A stretch of DNA of 64,000 nucleotides, from contig NZ_JAJNAY010000002.1 in NCBI RefSeq assembly GCF_021010565.1, positions 558,001 to 622,000 on the forward strand, read 5' to 3'. The position numbers and the translations under genes are program-made. The first letter of the stretch is position 1. Each line of letters opens with the position of its first letter. The DNA comes from Chryseobacterium turcicum. Lineage in GTDB: Bacteria > Bacteroidota > Bacteroidia > Flavobacteriales > Weeksellaceae. The notes below the pieces were generated by a model. The model was not told where the DNA came from and did not search any database. It saw nothing but the letters and a program-made list of their open reading frames with translations. Positions 1 to 9,033 of the stretch are shown piece by piece.

Positions 1-1
1 T

Positions 2-832
2 TTTGACCAAAGAGGAAGCGGAAAATCAGACGAATGGAAAGATAAATCGATGTTGACCACAGACCAATTTGTAAAAGATTTAGACCTTGTAGTAGATTAT
101 ATCAGAACTAAATATCCCAACAAAAAAATAAATATTCTGGGCTCTTCTTGGGGCGGCATGTATGGTTTTTTGTATTTGATAAAACATCAGGAAAAAATCA
201 ATGCATTCATCAGTAATTCTGGGACTGCCAACATCCGACACAATAGTCTTGCATTAATAAAACATGAAAAGCAACTAGCCAATCAACTCATCAAAAAAAC
301 CAATGACCCAGTTAAAATAAAACGGTATAATGAAATCTTAAAAGAATTAGACGTTATAGAAAAAAGTGGATTCAAGAGTTTCTTTAATGATATGAATACG
401 ATAAGATATGTATTTCCAAAAGAATTAGGATTTGATGTGTATTGGGCGCAACCTAACAAGAAAGGGAAAGTTGAAAAGCTTTTGAAAGACCCCGATTTCT
501 ATACCCGAAATAAATATACGCCTGAACTGATAGAACAATCTATGGCAAGATTTGAGTACATCAATGAAGTATTTCATGGTCAGGAAGCCTACAACAATCT
601 TAATATCTTGGATGAACTTGCGGTGATTAAAACACCAACTTTAGTGCTTCAGGGAGATTTGGACTATGCTATTGGGATAGAATCTGGCAGAATGATTTAT
701 AAAGCACTCAAAAATGTTCCTAAAAAGGATAAAGAATTGGTCTACATCAAAAACGCATCGCACAACGTACCAGCAGAAGAACCCGAAATATTATACAATG
801 CATTGACCTCTTTTTTTATAAAGCATAATTAA
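2..832 (+). CDS. alpha/beta hydrolase, proline iminopeptidase-like (5' end outside window)
   Basis: The reading frame is open from base 2, so the gene is cut by the window edge; the ATG at 50 is internal. The first visible residues include DQRGSGKSD, the loop typical of proline-iminopeptidase-like hydrolases. The nucleophile elbow GSSWGG follows about 30 residues after the ATG at 50. The acid is probably in GDLDYAIG and the histidine in NASHNVP near the C-terminus, so the Ser-Asp-His triad looks complete. No substrate can be assigned; proline iminopeptidase or a related esterase are the main options. A weak terminator follows. Confidence 0.85.
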   Translation, partial: FDQRGSGKSDEWKDKSMLTTDQFVKDLDLVVDYIRTKYPNKKINILGSSWGGMYGFLYLIKHQEKINAFISNSGTANIRHNSLALIKHEKQLANQLIKKTNDPVKIKRYNEILKELDVIEKSGFKSFFNDMNTIRYVFPKELGFDVYWAQPNKKGKVEKLLKDPDFYTRNKYTPELIEQSMARFEYINEVFHGQEAYNNLNILDELAVIKTPTLVLQGDLDYAIGIESGRMIYKALKNVPKKDKELVYIKNASHNVPAEEPEILYNALTSFFIKHN

Positions 833-882
833 TACGAATTAAATATCAACAGCATCTGTTTTTCTTTAACTTACGTAACTAA

Positions 883-915
883 TAAACCGTTCAATTTCTG
901 AGCGGTTTTTTAATT
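883..915 (+). terminator. weak intrinsic terminator after hydrolase
   Basis: A short hairpin (AAACCG paired with CGGTTT) is followed by a T-run, about 50 bases past the hydrolase stop codon. Confidence 0.45.
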
Positions 916-1156
916 AAAAGAATTCTTTAAGTTTTGGATTTAAAATTACAAATCGGCGAAATTTAAATTGGTTTTGATTATACTTTCCTGATAATTTATT
1001 AGCCCATATTTTCAATTCCACAATTTTGTTTAACTTAGTTCCGTTGAAAAAAGCTACAGCTTCTTGCTGAAAGCGGTTTTTGAGAGAATAGGAACTTTGG
1101 TTTTGAATTTTCGAAAAACCACAAAGTCTTAGCGACAATAATAAAAAAATCCCTCA
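916..1156. other. intergenic, no convincing gene
   Basis: Apart from the preceding hairpin I see nothing functional here. A 74-codon open frame on the minus strand (914-1138) has no recognisable features and biased, low-complexity composition; I treat it as chance. Confidence 0.4.
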
Positions 1157-2143
1157 ATGACCACTTTTCCTGTAACAGCTTCTGTAGTATCAGAAATCGA
1201 ATTATGTAATTTTATAAAGGAAAAATACCTCCTAAGCAATGATTTTAATTGTCAGTTATTTAGAACTGGCGTCAATCACACTTATTTCATTTCAAACAAC
1301 GACGAAAAATTTGTTGTGAGAGTGTACTGTCATCAATGGAGAACCAAAATTGAAATTGAGCAAGAATTAGAACTATTAAATTTACTTAAAGAAAATTCTC
1401 TTTCAGTTTCATTTCCAATCTCAGATAAAGAGGGAAATCTTATTCAAGAAATCAATGCTCCTGAAGGCATTCGATATGTTGTACTTTTTTCATTCGCTGA
1501 AGGCAAAAAAATGCGTTTTATGTCAAGTGAAACGTGCTTTTCTATTGGCTCATTAATGGCTAAAATTCACAACATTACGGAGAATAAAAAAATCAAAAGG
1601 GTAAATTATAATTCTGAAACACTTTTATATACATCCTATAACCTTATAAAATCATTTTTTTCTGAAGATTTAGATGAAATGAGATTTTTAAAAGAAATAA
1701 GCGCGAAAATATCCAAAAAACTTGAAGACCGTAATTTATCAGAAATTCAAAATGGAATTGTGCATCTTGATATCTGGTATGATAATTTGAGTGTAAACAA
1801 TGACAATGAGATTACTATTTTTGACTTTGATAATTGCGGAAATGGGTTATTTATTTTAGATGTAGGTTATTTTTGCAAACAACTATTTTTCATTGAGTCT
1901 GATAAAGATGAATATGAGCTAAAAGCACAAAGTTTCCTAAATGGTTACCAAAAAACAAGGTCTTTATCCGAATGCGAGCTTAAATTAATTCCTGAAGCTG
2001 GCGCAGCGATTTTTATCTTTTATCTCGGTGTACAAGCACAAAGGTTTGATTGGTCTAATATTTTTTTCACCGAAAACTATCTTAAAATGTTTGTTGGAAG
2101 AATAAAAGACTGGGTTGATTATTATGAAAGGAAATATAACTAA
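1157..2143 (+). CDS. APH/homoserine-kinase-like phosphotransferase
   Basis: This 328-aa protein has the kinase fold of the aminoglycoside phosphotransferase / choline kinase / homoserine kinase type II superfamily. The catalytic loop HLDIWYDN (about residues 202-209) fits the HxDxxxxN motif, and FDFDNCGNG (about 220) supplies the metal-binding Asp of the DFD-like motif. The N-terminal lobe has TGVNHTYFI and KFVVRVY strands, as in other members. It has no signal peptide and is predicted cytoplasmic. The substrate is unknown; the family includes antibiotic, homoserine and sugar kinases. It sits alone between unrelated small genes. Confidence 0.8.
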   Translation: MTTFPVTASVVSEIELCNFIKEKYLLSNDFNCQLFRTGVNHTYFISNNDEKFVVRVYCHQWRTKIEIEQELELLNLLKENSLSVSFPISDKEGNLIQEINAPEGIRYVVLFSFAEGKKMRFMSSETCFSIGSLMAKIHNITENKKIKRVNYNSETLLYTSYNLIKSFFSEDLDEMRFLKEISAKISKKLEDRNLSEIQNGIVHLDIWYDNLSVNNDNEITIFDFDNCGNGLFILDVGYFCKQLFFIESDKDEYELKAQSFLNGYQKTRSLSECELKLIPEAGAAIFIFYLGVQAQRFDWSNIFFTENYLKMFVGRIKDWVDYYERKYN

Positions 2144-2268
2144 GCATAAAGAGTATAACTATTAAACAACTCAATTTTTGCTAAGTAAGAATTAATCAAT
2201 GAGCAAACAAAAACAGTTTTAACAATCACAGAGTGCTAATCAGCAACATCATTAACTTCGTATGAGAC

Positions 2269-2466
2269 ATGAGCCAAATTACAGATAAAGAATATTTTTG
2301 GGGACTATTAGCAATAATAATATTTTTAATTTTCTATATAAGGTGGCAAACAAAAAAATATAAAAATTCAGACAATCCAATGGATATTGCAAAAAAACTA
2401 AAAAGTTATATCATCTTAATTTTTGCAGTATTATTATTTCTATTTTTCACAATGAAATTAATTTGA
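2269..2466 (+). CDS. small membrane protein, two TM helices
   Basis: This 65-aa protein of unknown function has two hydrophobic helices (about residues 10-26 and 46-64) joined by a basic linker containing QTKKYKN. The ATG is at 2269. The gene is flanked by AT-rich spacers and is followed about 100 bases later by the ycaQ-like gene. The helical pattern supports a real membrane protein, but no family was recognised. Confidence 0.5.
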   Translation: MSQITDKEYFWGLLAIIIFLIFYIRWQTKKYKNSDNPMDIAKKLKSYIILIFAVLLFLFFTMKLI

Positions 2467-2569
2467 ATGTAAAGAATATATGATTATCCGTAATTTATTC
2501 TTTTTTAATATTTTTCACTTTTAATTTCATGATAAATAGACACTTACCTCTCAATTTTTGAATACCTTA

Positions 2570-3769
2570 ATGAAAAGAGAATTAACCTTATCGCAGCTAC
2601 GACATTTAACATTAGAAAGCCAAGGATTAACAAAACCTAATCCTTTCGGAACAGGAAAAAATGCTGTACTTACCGCATTAGAACAACTCGGATATTTACA
2701 AATAGACACTCTATCAATTGTTGAAAGAGCTCATCATCATACTCTTTGGACTAGAATTCCAGACTATCAACCTGTATATTTGAATGAGTTGGTACAAGAA
2801 CGAAAAATATTTGAATATTGGTTTCACGCTGCTTCTTATCTTCCTATGAAAGATTTTAGGTTTGCCTTGCCTCAAATGCTCGACATCAAACAAAGTACAA
2901 CCCATTATTACAACGCAGACCCAAAAGTTATGCAGTATGTTTTGGATACCATCCGTACAGAAGGCCCTAAAAAATCTAGAGATTTTGAAAAAGAAACAAA
3001 AAAAGCCGGCAGCTGGTGGAGTTGGAAACCCACAAAAATTGCACTTGAAAGACTTTTTCTACAAGGAGATTTGATGATTTCGAATCGCAATGGAATGCAA
3101 AAAACATATGATATTACTGAAAATGTTTTGCCTCAAAATATTGATACATCAATACCAACTGACATGGAATTTGCCGAATATCTAGTGAAAACATATCTAC
3201 AAGCCTATGGATTTACCACCATAAAACAAATTACACATCTTAAAACAGGAGGATTAATAAGAAAAAATGTTGAAGAAATATTAAAGTCAATGCTTCAGGA
3301 AGGTACGATACAAAGAATAAACATTGAAAATTCACCTCCAATATTTATAAAAAATGATTTACTTGAAAAATCTTTAGACAACGCAACTTCAAGCATTCAG
3401 CTTTTATCTCCTTTTGACAATTCAATCATTCATCGAGACCGAATAAAACTTTTTTTTGATTTTGATTATAAAATTGAGTGTTACACGCCCAAAGAAAAAA
3501 GAATATTTGGATATTTTTGTTTACCCATTTTATTTGGCGATACTTTTATCGGACGAGTTGATTGTAAAGCGCATCGAAAGGAAAAAGAATTTGAACTGAT
3601 TCATTTACACGTTGAAAACACAACAATAAATCTTGAATTATGGCTAAAACCTTTTCTGGAATTGGTAAAAAGTTTTGCCACTTTTAATAACTGCGAAACC
3701 TTAAAGTTGACACAAGTAACACCATCTAAATTGACAAATACTATTCTCAAATTTAATAATCATGGCTAA
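2570..3769 (+). CDS. ycaQ: YcaQ-like winged-helix DNA glycosylase (HTH_42 family)
   Basis: This roughly 399-aa protein belongs to the winged-helix family of E. coli YcaQ/AlkX and Streptomyces AlkZ, monofunctional DNA glycosylases that excise bulky alkylated bases and unhook interstrand crosslinks. The N-terminus (TLSQLRHLTLESQGL) and the segment QIDTLSIVERAHHHTLWTR match the family. QID (about residues 44-46) corresponds to the catalytic QxD motif of the YcaQ branch. I place the start at the ATG at 2570; an upstream in-frame TTG at 2558 is less likely. The 3' end overlaps the next gene by 8 bases, so the two are probably co-translated. Confidence 0.85.
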   Translation: MKRELTLSQLRHLTLESQGLTKPNPFGTGKNAVLTALEQLGYLQIDTLSIVERAHHHTLWTRIPDYQPVYLNELVQERKIFEYWFHAASYLPMKDFRFALPQMLDIKQSTTHYYNADPKVMQYVLDTIRTEGPKKSRDFEKETKKAGSWWSWKPTKIALERLFLQGDLMISNRNGMQKTYDITENVLPQNIDTSIPTDMEFAEYLVKTYLQAYGFTTIKQITHLKTGGLIRKNVEEILKSMLQEGTIQRINIENSPPIFIKNDLLEKSLDNATSSIQLLSPFDNSIIHRDRIKLFFDFDYKIECYTPKEKRIFGYFCLPILFGDTFIGRVDCKAHRKEKEFELIHLHVENTTINLELWLKPFLELVKSFATFNNCETLKLTQVTPSKLTNTILKFNNHG

Positions 3770-4202
3770 AGCAAATAAAACCAACGAAACAAAAGTCGAC
3801 GTTACAGATTTTATCAATTCTTATGTAGAACAAGACCAAAAGAAGGCCGACAGTTTTGAACTGATAAAATTGATGAGCGAATGGTCTGGTGCTGAGCCTA
3901 AAATGTGGGGTCCATCGATTATAGGATTTGGCAATTACCATTATAAATATGCAAGCGGGCACGAAGGTGATGCACCGGTTTTAGGATTTTCACCAAGAAA
4001 AGCTGCATTTTCGTTGTATGTCTATTCTGATACCGAAAAAAGCAAATTATTATTGCCCAATCTGGGGAAATTTAAAATGAGTAAAGCTTGTATTTATGTA
4101 AAAAAACTTTCCGATATTGACCTTCAAATTTTACAGGAGCTTTGTAAAGAATCAATTCTATACATCAGTGAGCATCATGAATGTTCTTGCAGAATAAAAT
4201 AA
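3762..4202 (+). CDS. DUF1801 domain protein
   Basis: This 146-aa cytoplasmic protein has the DUF1801 (YdhG-like) fold: an N-terminal helix with DFINSYVEQ, the block GAEPKMWGPSIIGFGNYHYKY, then FSPRKAAFSLYVY. Members are small alpha/beta proteins of unclear biochemical role. The ATG lies inside the 3' end of the ycaQ-like gene, so the pair form an operon. A second, divergent DUF1801 gene lies at 6378. Confidence 0.85.
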   Translation: MAKANKTNETKVDVTDFINSYVEQDQKKADSFELIKLMSEWSGAEPKMWGPSIIGFGNYHYKYASGHEGDAPVLGFSPRKAAFSLYVYSDTEKSKLLLPNLGKFKMSKACIYVKKLSDIDLQILQELCKESILYISEHHECSCRIK

Positions 4203-4219
4203 TAAACCCGTTGACGAAA

Positions 4220-4777
4220 ATGAGCAAAGAAATTACTTCAAAAATAATAGGCCAATTGACACAGGACGACAGCTTTTCAGATTGGTGAAAAAGCACTGAA
4301 ATTAAAATCCCGTTCTTTGATAACCAAAAGTTGGAAATTACACTGATGGATTTCGAACCTGAAGCTGACAAAACTTTTCTTGATGAAGCAGACCAAGCAT
4401 TAACTCATTTTTTCAAACTTAAAAATGAAGATAGAAATTCAATTTCTGACCTTGTTTATAAAAACTGCACCGATTTTCTGGAGGCTGTAGACTTTGACGA
4501 AGCGGATGAACCGTTGAGACAAATCAAAGACCCTAACGAAATTTGGAACTTCATTGAACCTACAGAAATTTATATCTCAAGAAGAGATAGAAGAGACCAT
4601 GATATCTATATACAAATTGCTTGTGAATGTGATTGCGAACAGGGACACGGACTTCAACTTGTTTTCAGACAAGGTAAACAATTAACCCGAATAAGCAGCC
4701 AAGACGGACATTTAACCGAAGCTGACGCTTATGATATACCAGACGAAAAAGATGAATTATTATCAAAATTTAAATAA
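4220..4777 (+). pseudogene. DUF6985-like protein interrupted by an in-frame TGA
   Basis: The frame starting at ATG 4220 encodes 22 residues ending in DSFSDW, meets TGA at 4286-4288, and then continues open in the same frame for about 163 codons to 4777. Sequence on both sides of the TGA reads as one domain (FSDW, stop, KSTEIKIPFFDNQKLEITL), with the W-then-IPFF pattern of DUF6985-type proteins. The C-terminal part has HGLQLVFRQGKQLTRISSQDGH, also typical of that family. The full product would be about 185 aa. An open frame from TTG 4331 exists, but it would remove the first strand. It may be a recent nonsense mutation; a sequencing error is the other option. Confidence 0.65.
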
Positions 4778-5651
4778 AAACAAATTTAGCAAAACGATTA
4801 TTTCGTTAGTAAATATACTATTAAAAGGTATCGGGCAAATAATGCTTCAGGAAAATTCACTCACTGGCTTTTTGTTTTTAATTGGTATTTTTTATGGCTC
4901 ATGGACGATGGGCGTTGCGGCACTTTTAGCAACAATATGTGGAACTGCCACTGCCATTTTGATGAAATATGACCAGACAGAAATCAAAAAAGGGCTGTAT
5001 GGTTTTAGTGCTGCTTTGGTTGGTGTGGCTACCCTATTATTTTTAAAACCTTTATTCATAAGTTGGATAATTTTAATCATTGGGGCTGCGTTGGCAACGG
5101 TGATACAGCATTTTTTCATAAAACGTAAAATACCCGTATTCACACTTCCTTTTGTTCTGATAACTTGGCTAATACTATTTTTCACAAACAATTACGGCAC
5201 AGGTTTATTATCAGAGTCTTCAACAGCTATTTCTTCACCAATTGATTATTTCACAGTTGGCTTTAAAGGTTTCGGACAGGTTATTTTTCAAGATAGTTTA
5301 ATTTCTGGAATAATATTTTTTATCGCAGTTTTTATTAGTTCACCTATTTCTGCCCTATACGGATTTGTAGGAGCTGTATTATCTGCTATTATTACATTCA
5401 GTATTTCTGCTCCCGTTGCAGACATAAGTTTTGGATTATTTAGTTTTAACGCTGTTTTATGCGCAATAGTTTTTGCAGGCAAAGAGATTAAAGATTTCAT
5501 TTGGGCTTTTACAGCTATATTATTGTCACTTGTCATAAGCTTATTCATGTTGAAATTTAATTTTACTCAGCTTACATTTCCCTTTGTTTTAGCTTCTTGT
5601 ATTACTCTTTTTTTGAAAATAAAATATATTAGTAGATATCAAAATAAGTAA
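4752..5651 (+). CDS. urea transporter (UT family)
   Basis: This roughly 299-aa integral membrane protein has two homologous halves, as in urea transporters. Each half carries a GxGQ-xx-Q segment (LLKGIGQIMLQ near residue 20, FKGFGQVIFQD near 175) and a pore-lining TLPF/TFPF signature (VFTLPFVL, LTFPFVLA). About ten hydrophobic segments are visible. It would conduct urea across the inner membrane. No urease gene lies in the window. The start is ambiguous: ATG 4752 overlaps the previous frame by 26 bases, and ATG 4731 is an upstream alternative. Confidence 0.85.
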   Translation: MNYYQNLNKNKFSKTIISLVNILLKGIGQIMLQENSLTGFLFLIGIFYGSWTMGVAALLATICGTATAILMKYDQTEIKKGLYGFSAALVGVATLLFLKPLFISWIILIIGAALATVIQHFFIKRKIPVFTLPFVLITWLILFFTNNYGTGLLSESSTAISSPIDYFTVGFKGFGQVIFQDSLISGIIFFIAVFISSPISALYGFVGAVLSAIITFSISAPVADISFGLFSFNAVLCAIVFAGKEIKDFIWAFTAILLSLVISLFMLKFNFTQLTFPFVLASCITLFLKIKYISRYQNK

Positions 5652-5712
5652 GATTAAAATTAATTTGTAAATTAGAATTTCACAATAACCATAAATTTCC
5701 TGAAATAAATAG

Positions 5713-6348
5713 ATGATTTCTACCAAAGACTACAAGCTTCTACCCGATGCCAAAAAATTAAAGTCTATCTGTAAAGCTATTTCTGTTTTAGATGCTATAC
5801 TCTCTCAAGAATGGGAATACCGTTACTATTCTTACAACAATAAATGGTCAGATCATGAAGAGTTTTTTGAAATGCGTGATGGTTCCGGAGACCAAATGCT
5901 TGTATTATTCCCACAAAATCATTGCGTTATCAATGGTTTCGCTCACGAATATAAGCAGCAAGACAAGCAAAAACTAACTACCAATTTACCTTCTATTTTT
6001 AATGAATTTATTTTTGGTGAACCTGTTAATTCTATTGGAACAACTTTTTGTCTGTGGACTACCGAACAAAAAAACTGGCAGACAGGACAGCTTGAAAACT
6101 TCGAAGATAATTCTGAAGAAATGCTTAATATCTTTGATGGAAATCCTCAGACTTATATCGATTGGGCAACAGAATATTTTGAAGATAGGTATAAAGAATC
6201 CGGAATTCCTTTAGAAACCGTAGAAAAAATTTACTCGGGTCAAACTCTAACAAAAAATATGGTTTTATCAATCGTTGAAGAACTTGAAGACTGGGAACAA
6301 CTAGAGACCGACCTTAATGAAATCGGGTATTCATATAGTTTTGACTAG
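5713..6348 (+). CDS. conserved-looking cytoplasmic protein, unknown function
   Basis: This 211-aa soluble protein is rich in aromatic and acidic residues (EWEYRYYSYNNKWSDHEEFFEMRDGSGD) and has no signal peptide, membrane span or catalytic motif that I recognise. An N-terminal helix is followed by a mixed domain and an acidic helical C-terminus (SIVEELEDWEQLETDL). Clean codon usage and an ATG start about 60 bases after the urea transporter support a real gene. It is probably cytosolic; no function is proposed. Confidence 0.7.
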   Translation: MISTKDYKLLPDAKKLKSICKAISVLDAILSQEWEYRYYSYNNKWSDHEEFFEMRDGSGDQMLVLFPQNHCVINGFAHEYKQQDKQKLTTNLPSIFNEFIFGEPVNSIGTTFCLWTTEQKNWQTGQLENFEDNSEEMLNIFDGNPQTYIDWATEYFEDRYKESGIPLETVEKIYSGQTLTKNMVLSIVEELEDWEQLETDLNEIGYSYSFD

Positions 6349-6377
6349 TAAAATAAATTTAAATTTTCGTTTTTACA

Positions 6378-6791
6378 ATGACCCTCCAAGAACAAATTAA
6401 AGAGTATATCAACAGCCACAAAGAACCAAAACGCAGTGATTTGGAAAATCTTCATCAGATTATTTTGGAGCTTATCCCTGGTTGTAAACTATGGTTTTTA
6501 GACGGTAAAAACGAGGAAAACAAAACAGTTTCTAATCCTAATATCGGGTACGGACTTCATATCATGAAATATGCAGATGGAAAAACCCGAGATTTTTATC
6601 AGATTGGGATGAGCGCCAATACTACTGGAATTTCTATCTATATTATGGGGATTGAAGATAAAAAATATTTAACCTCAACATTTGGAGAGAAAATTGGTAA
6701 AGCAAGCGTGACAAGCTACTGTATAAAATTCAAAAAACTCGACGACATCAATATTGAAGTATTGAAAGAAGCCATACAATCTGTGTTTTAA
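6378..6791 (+). CDS. DUF1801 domain protein
   Basis: This 137-aa protein is a second DUF1801 member. Typical features are the helix EQIKEYINSHKEPKRSDLENLHQII, LIPGCKLWFLDG in the first strand region, and GYGLHIMKYADGKTRDFYQIGMSANTTGISIYI. It lies 29 bases after the preceding unknown gene, so the two may be co-transcribed. It is only distantly similar to the copy at 3762. Confidence 0.85.
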   Translation: MTLQEQIKEYINSHKEPKRSDLENLHQIILELIPGCKLWFLDGKNEENKTVSNPNIGYGLHIMKYADGKTRDFYQIGMSANTTGISIYIMGIEDKKYLTSTFGEKIGKASVTSYCIKFKKLDDINIEVLKEAIQSVF

Positions 6792-6937
6792 AATTAATTT
6801 TTCAAGAATTAACACTTTTAATCAAACCTCTTCCCTATCTCAAAAAACTTCCCGAAATTTACGGTCTGTGCGTTAAACAAAAAATTAATGAATTAAAGAA
6901 CAATTAAAACAAACATACAGTAAAACTTAGCATAAGT

Positions 6938-7060
6938 TTTCTTCGGGGCAGGGTGCAATTCCCTACCGGCGGTTACAGTCCGCGACTCCTTTTTTACGAA
7001 AGGACTGATTTGGTGAAATTCCAAAACCGACAGTTACAGTCTGGATGGGAGAAGAAAATG
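6938..7060 (+). ncRNA. FMN riboswitch (RFN element)
   Basis: The conserved RFN landmarks are present in order: CTTCGGGGCAGGGTG, AATTCCCTACCGGCGG, TTACAGTCCGCGA, a variable stem (CTCCTTTTTTACGAAAGGA), TTGGTGAAATTCC, AACCGACAGTTACAGTC and TGGATGGGAGAAG. It lies 90 bases upstream of ribB on the same strand. In this class, FMN binding represses expression of riboflavin synthesis or transport genes, by termination or by start-site sequestration. The 90-base gap shows no obvious T-rich terminator, so the mode here is open. Confidence 0.95.
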
Positions 7061-7150
7061 AAACAATCAATAAGACTATTTTGATAGACTTGTTGTGTTG
7101 TATTTCATTTCCATGTACCGAAGTGTATTTTAACTTAAAATTAAAATAAC

Positions 7151-7798
7151 ATGGAAAAATTATTAGAAAAGTTCGGAGCTACTTCGAGAGAACGTGTAGA
7201 AAATGCACTTCTAAAATTACAACAAGGAAAAGGCATCCTTTTAGTAGATGATGAAAACCGCGAAAACGAAGGCGATATCATCTTCCCTGCCTCCACCATT
7301 ACAGAAAAAGACATGGCACTTTTAATTCGCGAATGCAGCGGAATCGTTTGTCTGTGCATCTCGGAAGAGAAAAGTAAACACCTTAATCTTCGCCCGATGG
7401 TGGAAACCAACAACTCAAAAAATCAAACAGCATTTACCATTTCTATAGAAGCGAAGGAAGGCGTGGAATCTGGAGTTTCAGCAAAAGACCGGGTGACAAC
7501 CATAAGAACAGCAATTGCTAAAAATGCTTTGGCGGAACATATTGCAAGTCCGGGGCATGTTTTCCCTTTAATTGCCAGAAAAAATGGAGTTTTCGAAAGA
7601 AGAGGTCATACAGAAGGAAGTGTAGATTTGGTAAAAATGGCAAATCTTGGTGATGATGCCGTTCTTTGTGAGCTGACCAACGAAGATGGAAGCATGGCAA
7701 GACTTCCGGAAATTGTAGATTTTGCAGAAAAAAGAAATATGACCGTAGTAACTATAGAAGATATTTACGCTTATCGTCAATTGATTTTAAGTAACTAA
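7151..7798 (+). CDS. ribB: 3,4-dihydroxy-2-butanone 4-phosphate synthase
   Basis: This 215-aa enzyme converts ribulose 5-phosphate to 3,4-dihydroxy-2-butanone 4-phosphate plus formate in riboflavin synthesis. The metal and substrate signature [10 protein letters not shown] (about 35-44) is intact, as are [17 protein letters not shown] and [11 protein letters not shown]. The length equals monofunctional RibB, with no fused GTP cyclohydrolase II (RibA) domain. The FMN riboswitch immediately upstream indicates feedback control. It is followed by a strong terminator, so it is a single-gene transcription unit. Confidence 0.97.
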   Translation: MEKLLEKFGATSRERVENALLKLQQGKGILLVDDENRENEGDIIFPASTITEKDMALLIRECSGIVCLCISEEKSKHLNLRPMVETNNSKNQTAFTISIEAKEGVESGVSAKDRVTTIRTAIAKNALAEHIASPGHVFPLIARKNGVFERRGHTEGSVDLVKMANLGDDAVLCELTNEDGSMARLPEIVDFAEKRNMTVVTIEDIYAYRQLILSN

Positions 7799-7825
7799 AA
7801 ACATCGGTTTAACGCACATTAAAAG

Positions 7826-7857
7826 TCCACTTGAGTTTACTTGAGTGGATTTTTTTA
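7826..7857 (+). terminator. intrinsic terminator after ribB
   Basis: A 10-bp stem (TCCACTTGAG paired with CTTGAGTGGA, two wobble pairs) with a 4-base loop is followed by eight T, 27 bases past the ribB stop. Confidence 0.9.
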
Positions 7858-7919
7858 TTCAAAATCAAATAATTATGACCAATATTTCACAAATTATTTA
7901 TCTTTAGAAAAAGTTAAAA

Positions 7920-8897
7920 ATGAAAAAAACTCTCCTTATTTTAATTTCTTCAACAGCCTTTTTATCTGCTCAAACTACGATTACTAAAGCATTTAATGAC
8001 CCTATTATTGGTGAAACCGTCAACAATGTCAACATCAACGGAACTGTTGATAACTCTGCAACGGGTAGTAATACAACCTTTACCAATACAAGTTTAACAG
8101 CTGGTTCTGCATCTTCAGCCACTTATTCTGCACCTAGTTCAACAGATATTTCTACTTTTCCAGGGTCTACTATTAAGATGACAGGTAGCGGAAGTACCGT
8201 TTACTACAAACAGACCGCCACAAAACTTGAAATCACAGGATTGGTAACTCCTGATGCTACACTCAATTTTTCTACCAATAATGGAACATTTATAAGTTAT
8301 CCTGCAGCTTTTGGTTATTCTGAAAGCGATACCGCTGCCGGAACATTTAGTGCAACAACAGGAGCTTCAGGAAATTTTTCAGGGACCATTAATATATCTG
8401 CGGATGCTTCCGGAACTCTTCTCATCGGAACTAAAACCTATCCCAATGTTTTAAGGATAAAATCGATACAGAGTTTCAACCTCACTATATTTACTGTTCA
8501 GGTAGGAACGATTCTTAATACAACCTACGCTTATTATGACAATTTACACAAAGCACCTTTATTAAGTACTACAAATGCTGTGATTACCGTTCAGGGAACT
8601 CCACAAAACACGAATGCTGCACAAGCTTTAAATGAAACTTTTCTTGCAGTATCAGATTTAAAATTAAAAGAAAAACTAAGTATTTACCCTAATCCAGCAC
8701 AAGATTTTATTCAATTAAAAGGGAATGTGTCAAAAGATTCTAAAGTTAAAATCTATAGTTTAGATGGAAAATTAATTAAAACTGCAGATTTAAAATCAGA
8801 AAAAATTGAAATTTCAGAATTACCTCCAAGTTCTTATTTTATTGAAGTTTCAGACTCAAAAACGACAAAAGAAACTACTAAATTCATAAAGAAGTAA
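7920..8897 (+). CDS. secreted protein with type IX secretion C-terminal sorting domain
   Basis: This 325-aa protein starts with a signal peptide (KKTLLILISSTAFLSAQ). The middle is Thr/Ser/Ala-rich beta structure with no enzyme motif. The last 70 or so residues form a type A sorting domain: LSIYPNPAQDFI, then KVKIYSLDGKLIKT, ISELPPSSYFIEV and a C-terminal KFIKK. This is the tag used by the Bacteroidota type IX secretion system to export proteins and anchor them to the cell surface. It is monocistronic, with a strong terminator after it. The surface function is unknown. Confidence 0.85.
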   Translation: MKKTLLILISSTAFLSAQTTITKAFNDPIIGETVNNVNINGTVDNSATGSNTTFTNTSLTAGSASSATYSAPSSTDISTFPGSTIKMTGSGSTVYYKQTATKLEITGLVTPDATLNFSTNNGTFISYPAAFGYSESDTAAGTFSATTGASGNFSGTINISADASGTLLIGTKTYPNVLRIKSIQSFNLTIFTVQVGTILNTTYAYYDNLHKAPLLSTTNAVITVQGTPQNTNAAQALNETFLAVSDLKLKEKLSIYPNPAQDFIQLKGNVSKDSKVKIYSLDGKLIKTADLKSEKIEISELPPSSYFIEVSDSKTTKETTKFIKK

Positions 8898-8918
8898 AAT
8901 TATTTTTATAAAACTTGC

Positions 8919-8947
8919 AACCGTTCTAAGATTTTAGAACGGTTTTT
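8919..8947 (+). terminator. intrinsic terminator
   Basis: A perfect 11-bp stem (AACCGTTCTAA / TTAGAACGGTT) with a GATT loop runs into a T-run. Confidence 0.9.
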
Positions 8948-9033
8948 GATTTAACGTTTTCATCAACTTTTGTTCTTTCATTCGTGAACTTACACAAATG
9001 CTTTTCTCTTATTTTAATTAAAATTGTAAAGCC

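Noticed and set aside
914..1138. 74-codon minus-strand frame
   Set aside because: No recognisable motif, composition like noncoding flavobacterial DNA, and no neighbour relationship.
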